64,000 nt of DNA from Muscardinus avellanarius. Lineage: Eukaryota > Chordata > Mammalia > Rodentia > Gliridae. The first letter of the stretch is position 1; the number at the start of each line of letters is the position of its first letter. The stretch lies in assembly GCA_963383645.1 (NCBI GenBank), contig OY726557.1, positions 150,961,860 through 151,025,859 on the forward strand. The letters run 5' to 3'. Both the position numbers and the translations under genes were made by a program. The notes beneath the pieces are model-generated. The model worked only from the letters and a program-made list of their open reading frames with translations. It had not been told where the DNA came from and made no database searches. Shown in pieces: positions 54,225-64,000 of the stretch.

Positions 54225-54399
54225 AAAAAGTTCTAGTTTCCCCTGTGAGCATTCAGTAATGAAATCTGCTGAAACAAACTGGCAGTATACAGACTATCAG
54301 GAGAAAAAGCAATCTCCTCGCTACACTGTCGTAGGAACCACACGAAATGTGAAACTCAAAGAAGTGCCAGCCATGTGCAACCTAAATACCCCTTCATAA
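54225..54399 (+). other. Possible unannotated terminal coding exon
   Basis: A strong acceptor-like site (cttacattttacag, ending 54224) is followed by 57 open codons from 54226 to a TAA at 54397-54399. The peptide starts KSSSFPCEHSVMKSAETNWQ and ends VPAMCNLNTPS. It has a mixed, protein-like composition and no repeat content. I do not recognise the product, no upstream exon is identified, and no AATAAA is close behind, so this is a candidate only. Chance ORF is the main alternative. Confidence 0.25.
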
Positions 54400-54711
54400 G
54401 GGAAGGAGAAAGTGGGCTGCCGTCTGCACTTTGATAGGAAGAGTAAATGATTGTTGAGTACCATCTTAGAGCCTAGAGTACAGAAAATAGCCTGGGCAAA
54501 GTCCCTCTGGGCTTAAGGAGGGGGGCTGAGAAGTTACAGGATGGAACCACAAGGGCTGTCTCTCTACACAAATGCAAGTCTCTCTAGTAGCCACCTCGAG
54601 CTGCCCTTGTGAGGAGAGATGAAAGTTCTCTCTGGGCATGACAATGACTTTCAGCTTCTTATCTCAGCAGTTTAATCTTTCCTGGTTAGTTAATGAGATT
54701 CCAAAGGGAAG

Positions 54712-55285
54712 GGGTGCTATAGTTTAGATCTCACATGATCCTCAAAGACCCATGATCCCAGGGTGGCAGTACTGGGAGGTGGTGGAACCTTTGAGAAGCG
54801 GCCTGGTAAGGTATCCTTAGGTTGTTGGGGATGTGCCCTTAGAGGAGCCTGTGGGACCCTGCTTTTGTCCTTTCTTTGCCTCCTGGCTCATGACGTGGGT
54901 CGCTTTGTTCTGCCACATGTTCATGCCATGATGTGCTGCCCTGCCACAAGCTCAGAGCAATGGGACTGATCCATTCTGAGCTGAAACCTCCAAAACTGTG
55001 AGCCAAAATGAACCTTTTTGCTTTTTTTTTTTTTTTTTTTTTTTGTGGTACTGGGATTCCTGGAAACCCTTCTACCTCCGGGCTACACTCCCAGACCTAT
55101 TTTTATATTTTATTTGGAAACAGGGTCTCTTAAGCCAGCAAGGCTGGCTTTAAACCTGCGCCATCCTCCTGTCTCCTCCTCCCAAGCGCGGGGATTGCAA
55201 GCATGCGCCACCACGCCCGGCTACCTTTTTTCTTTATAAGTTGATTGTCTCGGGTGTTTTGTTATAATAGTGAAAAGCTAAAAGA
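54712..55285 (+). repeat. MaLR-like (MLT1/MST-type) LTR, split by a SINE
   Basis: gctatagtttagatctcaca start, gtactgggaggtggtggaac, catgatgtgctgccctgcca and aacctccaaaactgtgagcc, then after the SINE ataagttgattgtctcgggt. This order is that of solo ERVL-MaLR LTRs in mammals. It has no coding content. Confidence 0.75.
55022..55222 (-). repeat. B1-dID SINE, young subfamily, inside LTR
   Basis: T-run tail, then gattcctggaaacccttcta, B1-like half ending gcgccaccacgcccggct. Confidence 0.9.
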
Positions 55286-56129
55286 GGGAGTTTAAGACAA
55301 CGGAATTTCCTTTAAAAGGCATTCCTTCAGTCAAATAAGAGAACTTCAGAAAAAGTCCTTTCCTGAGCTTGGGGCAGAGACAGGGAAGGTCAAACAAGGG
55401 AAGGTTATAAAGACTTTAATGACCTTGATTCTTATCATTCAAAATGCTCAGTATGTCAAAGCATCCTACTCTGGGGATAATTTCTGATCCCCAGTAATTT
55501 TATTTCCCAGTTGTTACTGAAAGTGATTTTATCATATAGAGAAAGAAGGTATCAAAAAAGAATTCATTCTGTGGACCATATACACTAAGTTTCCTCCTGC
55601 CTCCATCAGTTTTAGGTAAAGGGGATTGGCCTGGTGCCAGGGTTGGAGACAGGTGGTCCATGGGCGAAAGCAAATCTACAGATGTATTTTGTTTTGAATT
55701 TCATGGTGTTGAACCACATGGCATTTTTGTTTGTTTTTTTTTTGTTTGTTTGTTTTAATCAGTTAATACATAAAAATCAGGATTGTCATGAAGTGTTAGA
55801 AATTTCTGGCAATTTTTGAAAATCTAATGACAGCCTACTGGTATAGTAGTATCTGCCCGGTTCTGCCTGGATGTGGCTCTGGGGCTCCCTGCAGTCACCA
55901 CATCTCCCTCACCCCAGCCCACCCCACCCCTGAGGCTCAGTCCCGATTCTCAGTTAACATGTGGTTTGCGATGACCTGCGGCTGAACGAGTCCTCAACAT
56001 GCTGTGTCTTTGCTTGAAGCTCAGAGAGGCTAAAAAAGTTCCTCAGGTCACCCAAGAGCAAAACAAATCACCACCCAGATCTTCTGAACAGAACTGCCAG
56101 GTTCTTTCCAGAGTACTTGCCACATGTAT

Positions 56130-56130
<1 letters not shown>
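55286..56130 (+). other. Intergenic, unique
   Basis: No gene seen; TTTG-rich simple sequence near 55728-55757. Confidence 0.55.

Positions 56131-56131
<1 letters not shown>

Positions 56132-56177
<46 letters not shown>
56132..56177. repeat. (TG)n microsatellite
   Basis: Pure TG run of about 46 bp. Confidence 0.95.
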
Positions 56178-56179
<2 letters not shown>

Positions 56180-56339
56180 CTTTGCAAAGCTGGTTGCTAT
56201 AATGGAAAGAAAGCACTATATGAAAATTAATGTGGATTGATCTCATTCCAAAAATAGAGCTGTCAAGAATAGAGTGTTCAAAAGGTGCACACATGGCATT
56301 AGTAGGGAATTATGGCTATTTAAGAATAAAATAATAAAA

Positions 56340-56531
56340 TTAGCTAGGCATAGTGATACACACTTGTAATCTCAGTACTTGGGAGGCTGAGGATCATAGG
56401 TTCGTGGACATCCTCAGCAATTTGTGAGGCTCTCTGTAATTATGTGAGATCCTGTTTCAAAATAAAGAATAAAATGGGCTTGGAGTGTAGCTCAGAGGCA
56501 CAGTGCCCCTAAGTTGCATCCTAGGTACCAC

Positions 56532-56570
<39 letters not shown>
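56340..56570 (+). repeat. B1-dID SINE with (ATA)n tail
   Basis: gctaggcatagtgatacaca ... ggagtgtagctcagaggcac, then ATA repeats from 56533. Confidence 0.83.
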
Positions 56571-56574
<4 letters not shown>

Positions 56575-56764
56575 TTCCCTTCCCATTTATGTATGTCTTT
56601 TTTAAAGAATTACTAAGCTATAGGAACATACAAACTTAATAATTTATTGGGACCTATCTACTTAATAAACAGGACTGTTTATTAAGGGGCACCATGAAAA
56701 AAAAATCACTAAGACGCTGGAAACCAGAGATAACAGAGTTCTAGAATGTTCCTTCATGTTGACT

Positions 56765-56970
56765 TTTTTTTTTTTTTTTTTTTTGGTGGTGGTACTGGGG
56801 TTCCTGGAAGCCCTTCTACCTCCGGGCTACACTCCCAGACCTATTTTACACTTTTTTTATTTTTGGAAACAAAGTCTCTTAAGCCAGCGTGGCTGGCTCC
56901 GAACCAGAGTGATCCTCTTGTCTCCGCCTCCCAAGTGCGGGTTTACAAGCCTGCACCACCACGCCCGGGC
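56765..56970 (-). repeat. B1-dID SINE, young subfamily
   Basis: T-run tail, ggttcctggaagcccttct, end ccaccacgcccgggcc. catgttgac on both sides (about 56755 and 56971). Confidence 0.9.
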
Positions 56971-56971
56971 C

Positions 56972-58026
56972 ATGTTGACATTTTAAAGATGAGAATTTAG
57001 GCCCAAGGAAGTTAACTAACCCACCCAACTGATAAATAAGAAATTTAAATCTAGCTGTACCCAATGTCAAAGTCCATGCTCTTATAGCTACTCTATACTG
57101 CCTCCTGCAGGTCAGTCAACACAAAACAGGGTCAGACCTGGTCACTGTCTCAAAAGACTTATACCTGCAGCTCCATCTATCACAGGCACTACCTCAACCC
57201 TCCCAGCAGCATGTTGCTCAGACATATGATTTACTACCTACCAGAAATTCAGTCCTCTTTCTCCAAACACAGGTCTCTAAGGAAAAAGACTATCCCTCGT
57301 TCAAAATAACTCTGCTAGTTATGTTGGAAGACCATAACATTTCAGACCAGTCTCTGATGAGGATTTGATACGGGGTTAGGGGAAATTCAGTCAATAAAAT
57401 GAATAAAATCGTTCTCAGGAAAGGAGAACTTGTAAAGTTTCATATTTACCAAGGGGAACTCTTCAGATTATACAGGTTCATATCTTGGAAAATCCTTAGC
57501 CAAGAACAGCCAATATAAGACACAATATTATTCTTACATCCAAGATGTATATTAAATATTAGATAAGTCTTTCTTATAATTTCTTTAAAACAAAAAAGCA
57601 GACAGAAGAAACTCTATTGAATCTATTATTAAATGCCAAGCCAAAACATGACAATGAAAATGTTGATACTAGCTTAATCATGATTTACATCAAGAGAAAA
57701 AAACAAAAATTGTCAAATGCAAATTATGAAAAAAAAACACCAGCTATTACATTTTTTTAAAAGTTAGAGTATTTTTCACATATAGCTTGATTCTACTAAG
57801 GCCTTCGCCTGGTTAAGTGCTTAGTTATTATGAGTGAGTTTAACTGAATTAATTTATTTGATACTAAGGCAAGTACTAGAGTAAATTTAAAAAATCTATG
57901 AGCTAAAGCAAAACTCTAAACTCTTCTTTCAAAAACAAAACACCATTGGTGGGTGAATTTTATAATATATAAGGTATATTTCAATAAAACTGCTTTATAA
58001 AACTATTAATATCTACTAGGCTTTCT
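56972..58026 (+). other. Intergenic, unique AT-rich
   Basis: No gene or repeat recognised. Confidence 0.55.
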
Positions 58027-58427
58027 TTTTTAATTTTTAATTGGTGCATTATATTCATACATCATATTGGGGTAAAAAACTTTTGTGTACATACATGTAC
58101 ACATCACTGATTTAACCCCTACCCAATTCCCACCCCATTCCCTCCCCGTCCCTCCTTCCCTTGCTTGGCTTAGTGATTGACTTCAATATGTTTAAGTACA
58201 TTGTGTGCTTTAGAGATTTTCCTTCTTCCCCCCTCCTTTCTCCTCCTTTGCGTTGTCTTGTTTGCTCCTCTATAGGATTTCCTTTTTCATCTAGAGTTCC
58301 TCCTTATGACCCATTTCACCTTAGCTCTCACATATTAGGGAAAGCATCTGATTTCTTATTTTTTGTGACTAATCTCACTTAGCATAATGTCCTCCAGTTC
58401 CATCATTTCCCTGAAAATGATGTAATT
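58027..58427 (-). repeat. L1 3' end, 5'-truncated
   Basis: Nearly the same as the 3' end of the intron 6 L1: attggtgcattatattcata, ttggggtaaaaaactt, ggcttagtgattgacttcaa. Confidence 0.88.
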
Positions 58428-58492
58428 AGAAATTCTATCTAATAGAAAATTAGTTTTGTTCACATTTTTCATTTCTCAAAAATATGTAATTA

Positions 58493-58706
58493 GTCAGATA
58501 TGGTGGTGCAAACCTATAATCCCAGCATTTGGGAGGCTGAGACAGGGAGGTTCAAGGTCAGCTACAGCAGCTCAGTGAGACCCTAAATCAAAATCAATGA
58601 TGATGATGATGGTGATATTAATAGTAATAAAACAAGAGCTGGGTTATAGCTAGGATGCAAAATAATAAAGAGCTGGGATGTAGCAAGGAGGCTCAATCCC
58701 CAGTAC
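58493..58706 (+). repeat. B1-dID SINE with altered linker
   Basis: agatatggtggtgcaaacct B1-like half, gatgatgatgatggtgatat linker, and two partial ID-like starts (gagctgggttatagctagga, gagctgggatgtagcaagga). Confidence 0.75.
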
Positions 58707-59121
58707 GTGTGTGTCTGTTTATTTGTATGTAAGTAACATATATATTTATAGGAGAGGAAAAATAATTTTCTTTCCAGCTTTCTTAGCTCTTAATTAGGAC
58801 AGACCCCTATAACAAAAGACAGATTAACAATATAAAAATAAACAAGTTGAATAACAGTATACCTCATGTGTATATGAAAAACAACCAGGGAAAAATAAGT
58901 AAACCTCAGAGAGGTGGTTTTGAACTCAGACCTAAACTTTTAAGTAAAACAAAGAAAGGCGCTTGAGGAGTCACTGGGAAATGCCCAGGGAAAGCAGATT
59001 TAAAAGGGTAAGTTTTGTTAGGCAGATTTGTCAGTGCTTCCCCATTGATAAGAATCTCTAGTTATTTAAAGTCATTCTCTTCTTCCAGAGAGAGAAAGTG
59101 ATCTTTACAAATAAAGATTTC

Positions 59122-59220
59122 TTCTTGGGAGGCTAAGAGGGGGATTGCAGGTTAATGGCTAGCCTCAGCAATTTAATAAGGCCCTCAGCAACCAAGTGAA
59201 ACCCTGTTTCAAAATTTAAA
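59122..59220 (+). repeat. Truncated SINE (B1-like part)
   Basis: ttgggaggctaagaggggga ... gtgaaaccctgtttcaaaat; no ID half. Confidence 0.75.
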
Positions 59221-59225
59221 AAAAT

Positions 59226-59417
59226 AGACCAATGTGGTGGCATAAGCTTGTAATACTAATACTTGGAAGACCGAGACGGGAGGATCACAGATTGGCGTCC
59301 AGCCTCAGCAACTTAGTAAGGCCTCCTGCATCTTATTTAGACTCTGTTTCAAACCAAACAGTAAAAAGGTCTGGGGGTGTAGTTCAGAAGTAGAACCCCC
59401 CCTGGATTCAATCCCCG

Positions 59418-59463
<46 letters not shown>

Positions 59464-59481
59464 ACACACACACACCACACA

Positions 59482-59525
<44 letters not shown>
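59226..59525 (+). repeat. B1-dID SINE with long (CA)n tail
   Basis: gaccaatgtggtggcataag ... ggtctgggggtgtagttcag, then about 105 bp of CA repeats with CCACA interruptions. Confidence 0.85.
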
Positions 59526-59527
<2 letters not shown>

Positions 59528-61185
59528 CTTTTGTAGATGTTAATTATTCCTACGAAACATTACTCTGTTTTAGAGTTTTTCTTATGTCTGCAGTTTCCCT
59601 AAATAATCAGCTTGAGATAATCCTTAACACTAATAAGACCTATTGGTTGTGACATCTTCTGGTTCTCCTACAGTCACATATTGGGGCGATATTTCCTGAG
59701 CCCCATCATATTCAGATCCTTATTTGCCAAAAACATTAATAAAGCAAAAGAATTGAACAGGCAGTCTAAGTCAACCTGGCATCAGACTGGATTTAAAACC
59801 TGGCTCCACCACTTTCTACCACATTAGTTAGAACACTGATAGCTCCCCTCCCTTGCCTTTAAAGTCATGATGATGGTGATGATCGCTATTTTGCGAGTGT
59901 TTTTCACGTGTCAAAGGGATTATAATAAGTACACACGTATATCTCAACCAATCCTCATGATACTGAGCCAGGGCTTGCTGCCAGACACACATGGAAACCA
60001 GTACCATGGCACAGAGTTTTTATAAAAAGAAAAGCCATTGTTGCTGGCTGACCAGCAGGGAGGCCAGGAGCTGGAAAATAGACAAGAACTCAAATCTGCC
60101 TTCCCATATGTTGGCTGGGAGAGGTCCAGGCAGGGAGGGGAGAAGCTACTTGTTGACTGATGGAGAGAGGAGTTTCAAGGTTCTTTTATGCACATACAGT
60201 TGATCATCACATCTCTTTGCAGGTTGTATGTTTCTTTGGGAGGGAAGTTATCATGTTGGGGATGATTTTGAGGTGGTCATGTCAAAATATGTGGATTCCA
60301 TTTGTGTGTCTTAAGGCTGATAAGGGTCTAGAGTTGTCTTTGAGATTCTTTGCCATCCTTTCTGGTAGAGAGGGGAGGGAGCTACCTTGACAACTATGTC
60401 ACATTTTTTGGCACATAGTGGGAGGGCAGAGAGCTTTTCTCGGATCTCCTTCTTCTCAGTTGCCTTCAGCTCCAAATAATCCTCCTGCTAAAGTGGCATA
60501 ATTTGGGTGGCATATCCTGCTGCCTTTCACCAGGTGACCTCACTAAGTGGGGACTAAAATGCTTGCCTGGCTGGCTGAAAACAATGGACTGCTATTGCAC
60601 TTCAGCCTCACACAGGCAACTCTTAAAGACAATAGGGAGGAGTAATGCTCCCAGGTCACAGAACATCAAGAGCACTTGGTACTGATGTTGATGATAAGCA
60701 GCCACCACCTCACTCTGGAGAGAAAATGATCACTGGGAAGAATACACACAGATGCCTGAGTGATTACAAGTCACTTGACTGGTTTGTCATGATCGGGAAG
60801 GGGTATGAGCAAAATTATAAGATCAGAGGCCATTTCTGGGAAAGTAGCACCTGAATGAACAGATGCAAGTAAGTACAAAATGTGTAAATCTTTACTTCTC
60901 ACATCAATGCCCAAAAGAGAAAATCTACTGAGGAGGAAGCTCTGGATACCTGTGTGGAAAGGACGATGCATTCAGTGGGACTCGGTCAACCTCTGTCCTC
61001 AGCCACCTCCTGAGCACAAGGGGCCCATGAACAACACAGCCATGGTAATGGGCATGGAGGCTATGCATGGCTGTCCACAGTCCATCTACCAGCTGCTGCT
61101 GCTGAAGGTCTGACTTTCCAACACTAAAGACTGAATCTAAGCCCTCAATGTGGTATTGTTTTAGTCCACTTTTCCACAGATGAGG
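59526..61185 (+). other. Intergenic, mostly unique
   Basis: No gene recognised. MIR-like traces near 59760-59850 and 59880-59950. ORFs of 60-78 codons between 59991 and 61113 are unrelated to each other and not recognisable. Confidence 0.55.
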
Positions 61186-61333
61186 TAAAGGTTATTTGGT
61201 TCATGGTTTCAGGGGGACGGTCCATAGTCAGCCTACTCCAAGGCAGACATTATGGTGGCTTGGTGAGGTGAAGGAAAGCTGAGCTCTACTCAGTGGAGGC
61301 AGGAAAGAGATGAGATAGAGATAGAGAGATAGA

Positions 61334-61389
<56 letters not shown>

Positions 61390-61545
61390 ACAAGGGACAG
61401 ATATACTCTCCAAGGCCACATCCCCAGTGACCTACCTCCCCCAGCCATATCCTACTTGCCTGTTAGCACCCAATAAATACATTTAAATTATTAATTCATC
61501 AATAAATTTATTCACTGATGAAACTAGAGCCCTGATTCAATTATT
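61186..61545 (+). repeat. Unnamed interspersed repeat, copy 2, with (GATA/GA)n inside
   Basis: Partner of 7958-8245: ttcatggtttcag, caaggcagacatt, ctccaaggccacatcc, cagtgacctacctcc, tttattcactgatga. A GATAGA/GA microsatellite (61314-61383) occupies the middle, where copy 1 has only a short AGAAAG-rich segment. Confidence 0.65.
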
Positions 61546-61609
61546 TGGGACACGGTGAACTAGGGAAGACCCAGAAGTGCTAGAATCTAGATTCCTAGAC
61601 TCAGGGATC

Positions 61610-61692
61610 AGGTTTTATCTGGGGTCAAATCCTGGATTCCATATTCAGTACCCCATACAACCTTGAGCAAGACACTAAAACCCTCTGTGGGC
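61610..61692 (+). repeat. MIR, 5' part (split by L1)
   Basis: gggtcaaatcctggattcca ... ttgagcaagacactaaaacc ... ctctgtg. It continues at 63730. Confidence 0.65.
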
Positions 61693-62321
61693 AATTCTAA
61701 CAAAAGTGATCTACAGACTCATGCAGTCTCTATCAAAATCCTAAAGTCATTCATCACAGACTGAGAAAAATCAGTCCTAAATTTTGTATGGAGAAACAAA
61801 AGACGTAGAATAGCCAAAGCAATTCTCAGCAGTAAAAACCATGCAGAAGGCATCACAATTCCTGATATCAAGTTATACAACAGAGCTCTAGTAATAAAAA
61901 CATAATGGTATCTGCACAAAAACAGACACATACACCAAAGGAACAGAACAGAAGATACAGAAACAAATCTATACACTTAGAGTCAATGATTTCCAACAAA
62001 AGTGCCAAATACATATGGTGAAGAAAAGATAACCTTTTAAACAAATGGTATTGGAAAAGCTGGTTTTCCATTTGTAGAAAAATGAAAATAAATCCCTACC
62101 TCTCACCCTGCATAAGAGTCAAGAGACCTGGAAATGAGATCAGAGATTCTGAAATTACTAGAGGAGGCCATAGGTACCTCCAATATATAGTCACAGGTAA
62201 AAACTTCCTCAATAAGACCCCCAAAGCTCAGGAAATTAAAAAAAGAATTAATTAATGGGATGGCATTAAACTGAAAAGATTCTGCTCATCAAAGTAAACC
62301 ATCAAAAATCTAAAGAGAACG

Positions 62322-62534
62322 CCGGGCATGGTGGCACACACTTGTAATCCCCGCGCTTGGGAGGCAGAGACAGGAGGATCACACTGGTTCGGAGCCAGCC
62401 ACGCTGGCTTAAGAGATCCTGTTTCCAAATTTTAAAAAAAGTTAAAAAATAGGTCTGGGAGTGTAGCCGATGGGAGTGTATCCCGGAGGTAGAAGGGCTT
62501 CCAGGAACCCCAGTACCACCAAAAAAAAAAAAAA
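62322..62534 (+). repeat. B1-dID SINE, young subfamily, inside L1
   Basis: The only sense copy of the young subfamily: gccgggcatggtggcacaca ... gaagggcttccaggaacccc. Target-site duplication aaaaatctaaagagaa on both sides. It has a small internal duplication of gggagtgta. Confidence 0.92.
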
Positions 62535-62867
62535 ATCTAAAGAGAAGGCCTACAGAATGGGAGAAGATCTTTGCAAGCTATTCCTCTGATAGAGGACTAA
62601 TATCTTGAACATATAAAGTACTTAAAAGACTTAAGACAAAAAACAAATAACCCAATCAAGAAATGGGCAATTGAACTAAATAAATACTTCACAAAAGAAT
62701 AAATACAAATGGCTAATAAATACATGAAAAAAAAAATGTTCAACAGCATTAGCAATTAAGGAGATGCAAATCAGAACTATACTGAGACTACCTAATTTCA
62801 ATCAGAATGGTAATCATCAAGAAGTCAAGCAACAATAAATGCTGGTGAAGATGTGGGATAATGGGGA

Positions 62868-63008
62868 TTTTTTTTATTTTGAAACAGGGTCTCATTAAGT
62901 TGCTGAGGGCTGAAGTTGCTGAGGCTGGCTGCAAACCTGTGATCCTCCTGTCTCAGCCTGGGATGTGGTATGTGCTGGGATTACAAGCACATACCACAAT
63001 GCCCAGCT
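62868..63008 (-). repeat. SINE B1-like half inside L1
   Basis: gaaacagggtctcattaagt ... caagcacataccacaatgcc; no ID-like half. Confidence 0.78.
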
Positions 63009-63729
63009 CAAATAAGAATTCTTATACACTTTTGGTGGGATTGCAAATCATTGCAGCCACTATAGAGATCAGTGTGGCTATTCCCCAGAAAATTGGGAAT
63101 GGATCCACCATATGTTCCAACTATATCACTTTTGGGGATCTTTCTAAAGGAACTGAAATCAGAATATCATCATATATGCATATTCATGTTTATAGCCGCA
63201 CAATTTATAATGGCCAGATTATTGAAGCAAAAACCTAGGTGTTCGTCAGAAAATGAATGGATCACAAAATTATGGAATATATACACAATGAAATCCTACT
63301 CATCAATAAAGAACAAAATTATGTCATTTGCAGAAAAATGGATGGACCTGGAGAACATTGTGTTAAGTGAGATTAGCCAGTCACAGAAAGTGAAGGGTCA
63401 TATGTTTCCTCTCATATGTGGAAGCTAGGGAGTAATGGGGATATAAGAGGAACTTTAGATAATGAAGGAGAAACCTCAGTGGAGTGAGGGAGGGGATCCA
63501 GGAAAGATGAGGGTGGAGAGAAAAAGAATCAATGAGGAAATGTCACTTCCACTGACATTATGGACATGTGAGAATACCAATGTCAATCTCAACATCCTGT
63601 ATGGGGAAGGGAAGAGTAGGGAGAGAGCCAGGGCGAAGCCCACCAAGTGCTATGTGCATGTATGTCAATATCACCACATACTACATATGACAAGAGACTC
63701 TACTGCACCAATAAAAGTGTAAAAAAACT

Positions 63730-63825
63730 GTGCCTCAGTTTCTTCATCTACAAAATGAAGTGAACAACAGTACACTACTTCATGATATTATAAAGATTAA
63801 ATACACATAAAGCATTAGAATAGGG
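63730..63825 (+). repeat. MIR, 3' part (split by L1)
   Basis: tgtgcctcagtttcttcatc, then ataaagattaaatacacata; the continuation of 61610-61692. Confidence 0.7.
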
Positions 63826-63950
63826 ACTCTGAAAAAAAGTTAGCAATATTCCCAAATTATTAATTTGTTAATTCCATTATTGCCTTTCTACTTATCACTA
63901 AAGGAAACCTTTTTTATTAAAGATATACTACTAATTAAAATTCATAATTT

Positions 63951-64000
63951 GGCTGGGCATAGTAAAACATGCTTGTAATACCATTACTTGAGAGGCTGAG
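63951..64000 (+). repeat. B1-dID SINE, cut by window end
   Basis: tggctgggcatagtaaaaca ... cttgagaggctgag; the element continues past the window. Confidence 0.8.

Larger units (their letters stand above)
61693..63727 (+). repeat. L1 3' part, 5'-truncated, sense, inside a MIR
   Basis: About 2.0 kb including two SINEs. ORF2 C-terminal half (gtatggagaaacaaaagacg, tcacaattcctgatatcaag) to a 3' UTR with caccaataaaagtgt at the end. ORF2 frame is broken. Confidence 0.85.

Overview
The window is eukaryotic nuclear DNA from a rodent, most likely a squirrel-family species (Sciuridae: marmot, ground squirrel or tree squirrel). Two things show this. First, the + strand carries a spliced mammalian gene with GT-AG introns. 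Second, the introns and flank are full of one dimeric SINE with a B1/7SL-like left half and an ID-like (tRNA-Ala-derived) right half, the B1-dID type, present in dozens of copies. L1, MIR, L2, LTR and DNA-transposon remnants fill most of the rest. Nothing bacterial or viral is present.

The only protein-coding gene I can support is MMP20 (enamelysin), the enamel-matrix metalloproteinase. The window opens inside its intron 2 and contains exons 3 to 10: 1595-1743, 3398-3523, 4322-4483, 7425-7566, 23758-23894, 24809-24965, 42485-42588 and 43609-43709 (stop TAA). These 1078 coding bases read without a stop or frameshift. By the length of the human protein they correspond to residues 126-483. All visible splice sites are AG/GT, and codon phase is kept across every junction. 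The catalytic zinc helix ([12 protein letters not shown]) and Met-turn (ALMYP) lie in exon 5, the hinge in exon 6, and the hemopexin propeller in exons 6-10, closed by a Cys pair (C296, C483 in human numbering). Exons 1-2 (signal peptide, prodomain, cysteine switch) lie upstream of the window.

The introns are very unequal. Introns 6 (16.2 kb) and 8 (17.5 kb) are swollen by repeats. Intron 6 holds a near-full-length antisense L1 (16872-22564, 12-bp target-site duplication) with recognisable but broken ORF1 and ORF2. Intron 8 holds a twin-primed (5'-inverted) L1 at about 29228-31688 and an old 4.4-kb L1 at 35420-39835. The old L1 contains a perfect 34-bp-arm palindrome where a SINE joined by foldback.

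From about 43765 to 64000 is intergenic sequence downstream of MMP20. It contains SINEs, L1 pieces, a MaLR-like LTR, a Tigger-like element, MIRs, microsatellites and unique AT-rich DNA. In other mammals MMP7 follows MMP20 on this side, but no MMP7 exon is visible here. One unidentified 57-codon open segment behind a good splice acceptor (54225-54399) is flagged as a possible unannotated terminal exon.
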